From Setoptus koraiensis (Eukaryota > Arthropoda): 64,000 bases of DNA. Position 1 is the stretch's first letter. The number at the start of each line of letters is the position of its first letter. Shown here piece by piece: positions 24,255-32,545 of the stretch. A model generated the notes under the pieces. The model did no database searches. It was not told the DNA's origin and was given only the letters and a program-made list of their open reading frames with translations. The position numbers and the translations under genes were made by a program. Location of the stretch: contig CM106585.1 in the NCBI GenBank assembly GCA_048013815.1, positions 9,610,001 to 9,674,000 on the forward strand, written 5' to 3'.

Positions 24255-26002
24255 CTGGATGACGCGCATGTTGAGGCCCGTCTCCTGGGCCAATTGCTCG
24301 CGCGTGTGCCTAGTGGGCTTTGGCGTGGAGGTGAAAGCCGCTTTGAGCGTCTCCAATTGTTTCGGTTTGATTGTGGTGCGCGGGCCCCTGCGCTTGCCGC
24401 AAACGTCCACCTCGTCTTGCGAGTCGCCCATGGAGCCGGCGGCCAGCGTTGCGCCCGAATTGGGCCAGTAGTTGTTGTTGTTGTTGTTGTTTTGATTGTT
24501 GTTGTCGCTCAGCTGTTGCTGCTGATTGCTGGCTTCCGGTGGCTGCTGGTGGCCAGCGCTTGTCACCACCTGTTGTTGTTGTTGCTGGTGTTGCTGTTGT
24601 TGTTGTTGATGGTTGCTATTGGCCAGTGCGGCCAAGTGATAGGCGCCCCCGGACGAGGACAACAGTAACGACGATGTGGGCGACGATGAGCGCGACAACG
24701 GGCCCCCTATCGATGAGCTAACCGGTGACGATATTGTGTGCGACGATGAACTAGATGAGGCGCGCGATTGAGAATTGGCCGGCGAGCTGATGGAGCGAGC
24801 GGGCGACGGCGTTGCCAGCTGATCGGTTTGGTCGCCCGTTGCAAGTTGATCATTTATCGCCGACTCTAGCGCGCTTGTTGGGGCGCCCGATAGGTGCAAT
24901 TGTTGTCGTTTGTTGTCAAGTTGTTGTTGTTGTTGTTTCACATTGGTCTTGATGGTGGCGGCTTTGGTGACGCTGGCGGGCGACGACGTAACGGTTGTGG
25001 CCGTTGTTGTGGTGCTCGCTGCCGCTTGTGTTTCTGTTGCTGGCGACGATGTCGGTGTTGATTTGGCTTGCTGTTGCACTTGTTGTTGTTGTTGTTTGTC
25101 TTGTGCCTCCGCTTCTTTGCTGTCTGCTGCTGCTGCTTGTTTGTTTGTTGACGACGAGCTCGACAACAGCGACCCCTGTTGCTCCATCGGCTGAGGCTCG
25201 CCCTTGATGGCGGTCGAGCTGCCGTTGTCCAGGTTGGCGCTGCTGCTGCTGCTGTTGTCGTTTGGGGCCAGCTTAGAGGCCGATTGGTTCGAGGTGAACA
25301 GCGAATTTGAGGACGACCACGACAGCGACACGGACGACGCCGTCGACGACGACGACGCCGGCTGACCGTTGGCCGGCGTCTCTTGCTTGACGTTGGCCGT
25401 CGTGTTGTTATTGCACAATGCCTGCTGCTGCTGCTTCAGGTAGTCTTTTTTACAGAGGAATTTCTTGTTCTCGAACAGATACAATTGTTCGCCGATTTTC
25501 AGCGGCTCCTGGCACACGGAACAGAGGAAACAATTTGCATGGAATATGTTGTCTCTGACTCGTTGCACAAAGTCCGTCGGCTCAATCAATCGGCAACAAT
25601 TTGAACATTTTGGCCCGAAGCGGCTGCAATCGGGTGCGTCGATTTCGTCATTGTGATGGGGGATTTGAGCGATTTCGGGGATTCGAGCGGTTCGAGCGAT
25701 TTGAGCGAGTGTTAGAGAGATACAGATACGAGTCAGATACAGAAAAGTGCTCTAGAGTGGGGCTACCAGATGCACGATAATATATGCGATTATGCATGCG
25801 ATAACGCATACGAGACTCACCTATAATAGTGGTTGCGACAGTAGATTTTGCCCTCGCGCGAAAAACATTTCTCCCTGAGCCGCGTTGAACAATCAATACA
25901 CTTTACACAATCTTGGTGCCACGATCTGTCTATAACAGAGAATATGAAACGCTCCGTTATAGGGCGATTGCAACCGGCGCAAATGGTGGCAAACATGGTC
26001 AT
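24255..26002 (-). CDS. Lim1: LIM-homeodomain transcription factor Lim1 (Lhx1/Lhx5 class), 5' two coding exons, partial
   Basis: Exon 1 is 26002-25821 and exon 2 is 25623-24255, joined across a 197-bp intron with an AG|GTGAGT donor and a TTGCAG|C acceptor. The start is the ATG at 26002, just before the first zinc ligand. LIM1 has all eight ligands (C8, C11, H29, C32, C35, C38, C55, H58). LIM2 has C67, C70, H89, C92, C95, C98, C118 and D121. A Q/S/T-rich linker of about 340 residues follows, then a homeodomain from about residue 471 ([20 protein letters not shown], then [21 protein letters not shown]), which matches Lhx1/5 rather than Lhx3/4 or Lmx. Coding stops at homeodomain residue 46 at a CAG|GTGAGT donor (24255/24254), the classic 46/47 intron site; the WFQNRR helix was not found in the window. 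The family binds DNA in the nucleus and specifies neurons and head organiser tissue. The linker is far longer than the roughly 55 residues usual in Lhx1. Confidence 0.93.
25624..25820 (-). other. Lim1: Lim1 intron 1 (between LIM1 and LIM2)
   Basis: This is a 197-bp intron with donor AG|GTGAGTCTCG and acceptor GATTGCAG|C. Splicing joins TAT-AG to C-CGC, giving Tyr-Ser-Arg-Phe-Gly-Pro-Lys-Cys, so LIM1 runs into LIM2 in frame. The intron holds a small degenerate repeat of GATTTGAGCG/GATTCGAGCG words near 25660-25705. Confidence 0.85.
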
Positions 26003-26949
26003 CTTGGTTTGGTTAACTAATTAATAACTGCTACTGCTTATGCTGATTAGATTAACTCGCTCTTCATTTATGACTTTGATTTTGGTCACTTGGTAACGAT
26101 TCGGCTCGATTCGGCTCGGTTCTGGTCGATGCCAGGCGGCGCTGCTTGACGTTGCGAGCTGCTGCTAATTGGCTGAGCGGCTGTCGGCGGTTGTCGTTGT
26201 TGGTTGCGATCTCGACCACAATGGGTGCGCGCTGGCTCTAACTGGCTGCATCAATTTTTGTCGGTATATGTGCCAGTATCATCACTGCTGTTGCTGCTGA
26301 TGTTGTTGTTGCTGTTGTTGTTGTTGTTGCTTCTTTAGGGGATAATTCACAACTAACACTGGTCTGTCAACAATATAGAGATCTCTCTCGCGTTTGCGTC
26401 GACCATTTGTTTTGTCCATTCGAGCTGGCCGGAGTTCGGGAGCGCATGCGCTGTCCGCCACCAAGAGCGTTCGGAAGAACGATTGCGCGCGCCATCTGTT
26501 GGCAGGGCACCGCAAGGCCAGCTTGCAGCTTGAATTTGGCGCTCGCGCATCCCTGATTATGCGCTCTACGGTGAAGCAAGTGCACATCTGTGCTCATTAT
26601 CCATCAGATTAGATGCCATTATCAGTCAGTTGTGTGTGCGTGTGTTTGTAGCACAGTTATTGTATAATATGTGTGTATAAAGTACACAACGCAAACGGCA
26701 AAAACAGGCACAGAAATCGCCGTACACAGTACAATGAAAAAGTCAGATTAGACACTCAGATATGTCGGCATAATAAAATTAGCCTCACTATTATTATTAT
26801 TATTATTATCACTATTATTATTATTTGTATTTATATCATATATGTACTAACACAGAACCATTTCTGAAGCAGCATTATACATATTTTCACTAACCACTTA
26901 CACATCTATCACTTGACATTGTCCCAGCGCCTCAAGACACCAGAACAAC
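26003..26949. promoter_or_regulatory. Divergent intergenic region between Lim1 and the mini-Msps gene
   Basis: This 947-bp stretch separates the Lim1 start (minus) from the TOG-gene start (plus), so it should hold both promoters. The Lim1-proximal half is mixed in composition, with a short TTG/CTG run at 26286-26330. The right half (26600-26900) is strongly AT-rich, with an ATT-repeat at 26780-26830 and TATATCATATATG near 26850. I cannot place a start site. No protein-coding feature is supported. Confidence 0.5.
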
Positions 26950-29900
26950 ATGTATCACACTGATCTTGTCGACGCTGTCGATATCTCCGCCAAGATACCG
27001 GCCAGCTTTTATACTCAGATGGAATCAAAAAAATGGGGCGAACGCAAAGAGGCTCTCGACAACATCGAGAAGCTCACCACGGCCCCAAAGATAGAATATT
27101 CAGAGCAACTGGGCGACCTGGTGCGAACACTAAAGAAAACTATTACCAAAGATAACAATATTGTGGTGGCCACATCGGCCGCAAAATGTTTGTGCCAATT
27201 AGCTCAAGGACTCAGGACAAAGTTCGCCCCACTATCGCACGGATGTTTGAGCATCACTTTTGAGAAATTCAAAGAAAAAAAGCCACAAGTCATCAGTGTT
27301 TTACGTGACACAGCTGATGCAATCTTTGTTTGCACAAATCTAGAGTCTATTCAAGATGACACTATTTCACATCTAGATAACAAAAATCCACAAATTAAAT
27401 CGGAACTATGCCTATTCCTGGCGCGCGCCTTCTCTAATCATTCGGAGCAACTGATGCAACACAAAAAAGTGATCAAACCCCTAGTGACAGCGCTTATAAA
27501 GACTCTTAGTGATATGGATCCAACAGTACGCGATACTTCAGCTCAGGCGCTTGGAACAATGATGAAGGCTCTGGGCGATCGCGTACTAATGCCTTTGCTT
27601 GCCGACTTGGAGGAACTTAAGATCAACAAAATCAAAGAGCATCGAGACAAAGCTGAGATAAGAAATTCGCAAAGTTCTGAATTAGCCGAAGCAAAGTCTT
27701 CGACTATCACCAACGGTGCCGCTACTGCAGATGCCGCTCAACCGGATGCCGGCAATGATGACGAAGGCGATGAGCCTGACATAGACCCATATGAACTCAT
27801 GGACGCAGTTGATATCTCTAATAAAATACCTGCTGGCTTTTATACTCAGATGGAATCCAAAAAATGGGGCGAACGCAAAGAGGCTCTTGACAACATTGAA
27901 AAAATCACGGCAGCGCCCAAAATAGAGTATTCAGAGCAACTGGGCGACCTGGTGCGAACACTAAAGAAAACTATTACCAAAGATAACAATATTGTGGTGG
28001 CCACATCGGCCGCCAAATGTTTGTGCCAATTAGCTCAAGGACTTAGAGCAAAATTTGCTCCCCTATCACACGGATGTTTGAGCATCACTTTTGAAAAGTT
28101 CAAAGAAAAAAAGCCACTAGTTGTTACCGTATTGCGAGACACTTCTGATGCAATCTTTGTATGCACCAATTTAGAAGCCATCCAGGAAGATATTACTACT
28201 AATCTTGATAACAAGAATCCACAAATCAAATCGGAACTATGCCTTTTCTTGGCGCGTGCATTCGCTAACCACCCCGAACAATTGTTGCAAAACAAAAAAG
28301 TGATCAAACCCCTAGTAACAGCGCTTATCAAGACTCTTAGTGATATGGATCCAACAGTACGCGATACTTCAGCTCAGGCGCTTGGAACAATGATGAAGGC
28401 ACTGAGTGATCGCGTACTAATGCCTTTGCTTGCCGACTTGGAGGAACTTAAGATCAAAAAAATAAAAGAGCATCGAGATAAAGCGCAGGTGAAAAATCTG
28501 CCTCGTTCTGTGTTGGTCGAGTCCAAGCCACCCGTAATGAAGGCGCCAACACAATCAGCACCAGTGGAACAAGTTAATCCGCCTCAGCAACTGCCCCAAC
28601 AGATACCCTCCTCTACTGCAACATTTGTAAGACCAAAGATGCGTCAAAAATTAGGCGCTGTCAAGTCAACTGGATATGGCCAGCAAGCACCAACTGCCGC
28701 TTCTTCCAATGTCAGCTCGTCATCTTCAACGGCCAGTGTCCCAACTACAGCTACAGTTAAACGAACAAATACTATTGTAAAGCATAGGTCTATGTTGCCG
28801 TCATCAGGTGGCATGAGTGGGTCCACTGCAAATATAGACAATCTAGCCCAGCAAATGAGCCAGGTTTCTATTGGCTCAACTATGACTAAAAGTTTACCTA
28901 AACCAGGGGGTTTGCCCAGTAGAACTAATTCAGGCCTAAGCGGTCGTTCTTTAGCTGCCAAAAAAGGATCATTGCCTGTCGCAAAACCAACATTTGCCCC
29001 GTCGCATCCTCCGCTGCAGGCCAATCAAAACACTATATCTTCCACACCTATAGCACCTGTCAACAATACGCAACATCAATTCAATACTGAAGAGTATAAA
29101 TCACCTCCTCAGCTAGAATTTAACAATCATAGCATGAATAATGAGCACTCGCATGAGCATAAGGATCCCGATGCAAATCTGAACAGAATTTTAGGTCTAT
29201 TGACCTCACAGAATACAAACCAAGCCCTCGAGGCCTTTCAGCAACTAGAGAATCTTCTGTCGCAATCAGAAACTCAGGAACTATTTATTAATCGTGTCGA
29301 TCAGGTAATTGGATTCTGTTCCAACCATCTGAGAGTGATCTATGAGACTCTTAAAGATGCTCGCCGGTTGAATCCATCAGCCACATTACCGTCGAACACA
29401 TCTATTAAATTTGTCAAGGCAGTATCAACCACTCTTATTGCCTTATTCAACTCCAGATCATTGGCTATGCTGGCCAGTCCGCTACCTCTAAGCGATTTAA
29501 TGAAACAAATATTCACGTTATTAGCATCTAGTCCAACAACACATGCGAATAATATCTCAGTCAATAACAATGGCCATATAAGTAACAATAGCGATATTCA
29601 TTTAAATACCAGTGTCAATTCTCCCAACTCTACTAAATACAGTATATATAACAATAGTGAAGACGAAGCTTCAGTTAACAAGAACCTTAACCTACTGGCA
29701 GCTTCTGCCATAAAAGCAGTGGATCCAACAACAATGCTATGCCTTCTAATCGGCCTACTAGTTGATAGTTTGCAAGTTTGCGTCAGCTCAGTTCATATTG
29801 CTACAAATGAATTGATCATGAAGGGACTCTGGCGAATGACACGGAAGATCGGGAGTGGATTTGGACAGTTGGATATAGAGCGAGTCTTAGCGGAAATCTA

Positions 29901-30144
29901 TTGTTTCATGGAAACTTTTCCTCCAAGTTACTGGAAGAGCGGAGAAAAGAGAGACGACACTCCAATGAAAACAATTAAAACGCTGATATACAGTCTAACC
30001 GAGTCCCTTGGAAACACAATATACAACTACATGGATACCGTGCCTAATGAATGTGAGATGCGAACGTATATCAAGAGAGCTCTGATACAATGCGAGAGAG
30101 AAAAGGCACAATCTCCTGTTCCAAAATTGATCGACGCAAGTTAA
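26950..30144 (+). CDS. msps: Reduced XMAP215/Msps-family microtubule-associated protein with duplicated TOG3-type domain
   Basis: A single uninterrupted frame of 1064 residues. Residues 8-235 and 285-512 are two TOG domains that resemble each other closely. Both resemble TOG3 of Msps/CKAP5 (ESKKWGERKEALDNIEK, LVRTLKKTITKDNN, DMDPTVRDTSAQALGTMMKA). The tubulin-facing Trp of the first HEAT loop is kept in both. A Ser/Thr/Pro/Gln-rich linker (about 513-735) follows. Then a C-terminal helical region (about 740-1064) resembles the conserved XMAP215 C-terminus (LIMKGLWRMTRKIGSGFGQL, SYWKSGEKRDD). The family adds tubulin at microtubule plus ends and acts at spindle poles. Usual animal members have about 2000 residues and five TOGs; TOG1, 2, 4 and 5 are not seen here. 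The complete lack of introns suggests a retrocopy or a split gene. The ATG follows AACAAC. The stop lies 10 bp from the convergent SRPRB stop. Confidence 0.88.
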   Translation: MYHTDLVDAVDISAKIPASFYTQMESKKWGERKEALDNIEKLTTAPKIEYSEQLGDLVRTLKKTITKDNNIVVATSAAKCLCQLAQGLRTKFAPLSHGCLSITFEKFKEKKPQVISVLRDTADAIFVCTNLESIQDDTISHLDNKNPQIKSELCLFLARAFSNHSEQLMQHKKVIKPLVTALIKTLSDMDPTVRDTSAQALGTMMKALGDRVLMPLLADLEELKINKIKEHRDKAEIRNSQSSELAEAKSSTITNGAATADAAQPDAGNDDEGDEPDIDPYELMDAVDISNKIPAGFYTQMESKKWGERKEALDNIEKITAAPKIEYSEQLGDLVRTLKKTITKDNNIVVATSAAKCLCQLAQGLRAKFAPLSHGCLSITFEKFKEKKPLVVTVLRDTSDAIFVCTNLEAIQEDITTNLDNKNPQIKSELCLFLARAFANHPEQLLQNKKVIKPLVTALIKTLSDMDPTVRDTSAQALGTMMKALSDRVLMPLLADLEELKIKKIKEHRDKAQVKNLPRSVLVESKPPVMKAPTQSAPVEQVNPPQQLPQQIPSSTATFVRPKMRQKLGAVKSTGYGQQAPTAASSNVSSSSSTASVPTTATVKRTNTIVKHRSMLPSSGGMSGSTANIDNLAQQMSQVSIGSTMTKSLPKPGGLPSRTNSGLSGRSLAAKKGSLPVAKPTFAPSHPPLQANQNTISSTPIAPVNNTQHQFNTEEYKSPPQLEFNNHSMNNEHSHEHKDPDANLNRILGLLTSQNTNQALEAFQQLENLLSQSETQELFINRVDQVIGFCSNHLRVIYETLKDARRLNPSATLPSNTSIKFVKAVSTTLIALFNSRSLAMLASPLPLSDLMKQIFTLLASSPTTHANNISVNNNGHISNNSDIHLNTSVNSPNSTKYSIYNNSEDEASVNKNLNLLAASAIKAVDPTTMLCLLIGLLVDSLQVCVSSVHIATNELIMKGLWRMTRKIGSGFGQLDIERVLAEIYCFMETFPPSYWKSGEKRDDTPMKTIKTLIYSLTESLGNTIYNYMDTVPNECEMRTYIKRALIQCEREKAQSPVPKLIDAS
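26971..27654 (+). repeat. msps: TOG-domain repeat unit 1
   Basis: A 684-bp unit coding for 228 residues, repeated at 27802-28485 with an offset of exactly 831 bp (277 codons). Near-identical blocks, for example the 80-odd bases after 27100, alternate with blocks that differ at many synonymous sites (about 27290-27420). Confidence 0.88.
27802..28485 (+). repeat. msps: TOG-domain repeat unit 2
   Basis: The in-frame partner of unit 1. The acidic linker in front of it (DDEGDEPDIDPYELMDAVDI) looks like the natural lead-in to TOG3 of full-length Msps, so unit 2 is more likely the ancestral one. Confidence 0.85.
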
Positions 30145-30154
30145 TTTGTTTATA

Positions 30155-30832
30155 TTAGACATCCTTCAATAATTTGGGTCTTAAGCATTTTGCCATATTT
30201 GAAAAATTACAAGTAACACATTCGAATGGACAACATAAATGATTAAACTGGAATTCTTTACCATCGATGCCCAACTTGCATGTATCATCTACTGTGTTTG
30301 AGGTTCTGCCTAATTGGCCCTTTTTACTTTCTCTGATGACATTGAGACGTTTTCTAATGTTTTCCACAACCGGTTCCACGTCTACAATATCTGTCGAATC
30401 CATGCCATTCAGAGCCAGTACAATTCTAGCTTTGTTTCTATTGATATGCTTATCGGAAAGTATCTGGAATAAATATTCTGCTACTTGTTCACTCTCTTTG
30501 GGAAAATCCTTGAGGTTTACAAAGAACACTACCCTCGAGGTATCTTGGCGATGCAACTCGAAATGCTTGGTACGCAAATGGGCATCGCCAGGTATGTCTA
30601 CGACGTTGTACCCATTGATGGTGTGATTAATTTCATCAAGTGATGTGACAGTCTTAACATGAGTGTTTCCGAACACAAATCTCTGAAAAAATTGACTCTT
30701 TCCTGAGTTGCTGATTCCGGTCAGTAGAATTTTGTTTTTCTTCGCTGGTTTGAAGAATTTGAGATAGACCAAAACGAGTGAGATCAGTAGACACAAGAGT
30801 GTTAAATAATCCATTTCGGTTAGATTAAACAT
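30155..30832 (-). CDS. SRPRB: Signal recognition particle receptor subunit beta, copy A
   Basis: 225 residues in one exon. Residues 9-27 are a hydrophobic N-terminal membrane anchor (YLTLLCLLISLVLVYLKFF) followed by a KPAKKNK basic stop. A small Ras-like GTPase domain follows, with P-loop GISNSGKS (39-46), switch-I segment TVTSLDEIN and G3 VVDIPGDAHLR. The G4 position reads ALNGMDS instead of NKxD. GKEFQFNHL near the C-terminus matches the KGKEFEFSQL segment of human SRPRB. The protein anchors SRP receptor alpha on the ER membrane during co-translational targeting. It converges with the mini-Msps gene, stops 10 bp apart. A near-identical second copy lies at 32546-33214; only the last dozen residues differ (ending LRPKLLKDV here). 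Confidence 0.9.
   Translation of the reverse strand: MFNLTEMDYLTLLCLLISLVLVYLKFFKPAKKNKILLTGISNSGKSQFFQRFVFGNTHVKTVTSLDEINHTINGYNVVDIPGDAHLRTKHFELHRQDTSRVVFFVNLKDFPKESEQVAEYLFQILSDKHINRNKARIVLALNGMDSTDIVDVEPVVENIRKRLNVIRESKKGQLGRTSNTVDDTCKLGIDGKEFQFNHLCCPFECVTCNFSNMAKCLRPKLLKDV
30468..30473 (+). terminator. Candidate poly(A) signal for the mini-Msps gene, inside SRPRB-A antisense
   Basis: The first canonical AATAAA I see downstream of the stop at 30144, 324 bp on. It lies in the antisense of the SRPRB coding region, so use of it would give overlapping convergent transcripts. Confidence 0.35.
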
Positions 30833-30926
30833 GATTACATCTGGATAAGAATGGGTTACTCATATAGGTATAATCTACTAGTAGACATGTGCACTTGTTT
30901 GCGAAATTCAATGTAAACAATGCTAA

Positions 30927-30973
30927 CCAGCTCCCACAAGGAGGGTTGGATGTTTCGGAGAGGTGGGAGCTGG
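30927..30973. repeat. Inverted repeat, 11-bp arms
   Basis: CCAGCTCCCAC (30927-30937) and GTGGGAGCTGG (30963-30973) pair perfectly across 25 bp. A related GAGGTGGGAG word recurs near 31152. Confidence 0.7.
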
Positions 30974-31256
30974 GAGATAAAACACCTCCCGTTCAACCTG
31001 GGTGAGTCTTGGCATCAGACGTGTCGAATTACCTAAGCATTATACTTCTAGCCTGATAAGAAAGAATTAGAATTATTAGCCTTATTTGAAAGCGATTTTG
31101 TTGGGGCAATCATACTGCTTTGTTTGTTTTCAATGTCCCATCAGGGAGGAGAGAGGTGGGAGATTGAAGATTGGATTTGGGAGGGGGAGGTCTCCCCTCG
31201 TTCGCTGAACTGCTACCAGATTTTGAAGTATGCGCCGTTTCCTTCGGAGAAAGATT

Positions 31257-31292
31257 TCTACTTTATTTGCACTCGAATACAAATAAAGTAGA
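31257..31292. repeat. Perfect hairpin with AATAAA on both strands
   Basis: TCTACTTTATTTG (31257-31269) pairs with CAAATAAAGTAGA (31280-31292) around a 10-nt loop. AATAAA is read at 31282-31287 on plus and at 31267-31262 on minus. Confidence 0.8.
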
Positions 31293-31370
31293 TTACATGA
31301 TGTAAATGTTGGTGCAACAGCCTAGCTTGTACCGAGAATGAACTCTAGTCCATCAGCACACAAAAATTGC

Positions 31371-31377
31371 TATATAA
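31371..31377 (+). promoter_or_regulatory. TATA box of GPD1
   Basis: TATATAAG begins at 31371, 64 bp upstream of the ATG. The usual spacing puts the start site near 31400 and gives a short 5' leader. Its position directly before an intact frame supports an independent promoter. Confidence 0.65.
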
Positions 31378-31434
31378 GTGACACTGGCACGCCATTTTAT
31401 CATCGATTCACAAGTCTCCCAATAAACTGTCAAA

Positions 31435-32502
31435 ATGGAAAATCAAACACTCAAAGTAGCCATCATTGGATCGGGCAACTGGGGATCGGCCATTGCCAGG
31501 ATCGTCGGTGTCAACGTCAACAAGTTCGAGCATTTTCATCATGTCGTCAAGATGTACGTTTATGAGGAAATAGTTGAGGGCCAAAAATTAACAGAGATTA
31601 TCAACACCAAACACGAGAACGTCAAATATCTGAAGGGTTATCGTCTCCCCGACAATATAGTGGCTGTTCCCGATGTCTTAGAGACCGCTCAAGATGCCGA
31701 TGTTTTAATTTTTGTGGTGCCACACAAGTTCGTGCCTGGTTTGTGCAAGCCTTTAATAGGCAAAATAAAACCCAGTGCCATTGGTATCTCACTCATCAAG
31801 GGATTCGGGGAGGGACCTGGAGGCAGCTTCATCCTAATCTCTAATCAGATACAGCAATTGCTCGGCATCAAATGCTCTGTTTTGATGGGGGCTAACCTTG
31901 CCTCTGAGGTAGCGGAGGAGCAATTTTGTGAAACTACCATCGGTTGTAATGATGCCAAGTCAGGACAAGTTCTCAAGGACTTATTCAACAGCGAGAATTT
32001 CCGCGTTGCCGTAGTGCCCGACCGCTGCGCCGTCGAGGCTTGTGGCGCCCTAAAAAATATTGTCGCTTGCGCGGCCGGCTTTTCAGATGGGCTTGGTTGG
32101 GGCGCCAACACAAAATCGGCAATTATCAGAATCGGGTTGAAGGAGATGATTCGCTTTTGCCGCCTGTATTTTGTCGATGAGGACGAGCCACAACTGAGCA
32201 CCTTCTTTGAAAGTTGCGGTGTGGCCGATTTAATCACTACTTGTACAGGTGGTCGCAATAGGAGAGTTAGCGAACAGTTTGTCAAAAATCCAACAAAACC
32301 TCTGATAGAACTAGAGGAGGAACTACTCCAGGGCCAAAAGCTACAAGGACCACAGACCGCCCAGGAGGTTTACGAATTGTTGGAGAAACGCCAGCTGTTG
32401 GAATCATTCCCATTATTCGCCGGGACACACAAAATATTACTGCGCGAAATAGAACCAGAGGCCTTATTAGACTATCTACGTCTCGAGCCCGAGGATATGT
32501 AA
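31435..32502 (+). CDS. GPD1: NAD-dependent glycerol-3-phosphate dehydrogenase, cytosolic
   Basis: 355 residues in one exon. The N-terminal Rossmann fold carries GSGNWG (12-17). Conserved stretches follow: [31 protein letters not shown], and [19 protein letters not shown], where K207 corresponds to the catalytic lysine (human K204). [11 protein letters not shown] carries R274, matching the phosphate-binding human R269. The enzyme interconverts dihydroxyacetone phosphate and glycerol-3-phosphate with NADH. It links glycolysis to lipid synthesis and to the glycerol-phosphate shuttle. Length is close to the usual 349-350. The ATG sits in CAAAATGGAA, a good start context, downstream of a TATA box. 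Animal GPD1 genes usually have several introns; this one has none. The stop is 43 bp from the convergent SRPRB-B stop. It appears fully functional. Confidence 0.96.
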   Translation: MENQTLKVAIIGSGNWGSAIARIVGVNVNKFEHFHHVVKMYVYEEIVEGQKLTEIINTKHENVKYLKGYRLPDNIVAVPDVLETAQDADVLIFVVPHKFVPGLCKPLIGKIKPSAIGISLIKGFGEGPGGSFILISNQIQQLLGIKCSVLMGANLASEVAEEQFCETTIGCNDAKSGQVLKDLFNSENFRVAVVPDRCAVEACGALKNIVACAAGFSDGLGWGANTKSAIIRIGLKEMIRFCRLYFVDEDEPQLSTFFESCGVADLITTCTGGRNRRVSEQFVKNPTKPLIELEEELLQGQKLQGPQTAQEVYELLEKRQLLESFPLFAGTHKILLREIEPEALLDYLRLEPEDM

Positions 32503-32545
32503 AGTGATTTTTTATATAGCTACAATAGCCAAACAGTAGATTTGT

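Larger units (their letters stand above)
30146..30836. repeat. Direct duplicate unit A (SRPRB cassette)
   Basis: Paired with 32534-33218. Homology begins at a shared ATTTGTTTATATTA just past the neighbouring plus-strand stop, is patchy through the SRPRB 3' end, and looks perfect over 30207-30762. It ends within a few bases of the SRPRB start codon. Confidence 0.85.
30833..31434. other. Intergenic region between SRPRB copy A and GPD1
   Basis: This 602-bp divergent intergenic region has no coding frame I can support. It contains an inverted repeat (30927-30973), purine-rich GGGAGG/GAGGTGGGAG stretches at 30960-31200, a 13-bp-arm hairpin (31257-31292) and a TATA box at 31371. It presumably holds the promoters of SRPRB-A (minus) and GPD1 (plus). 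Confidence 0.6.
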
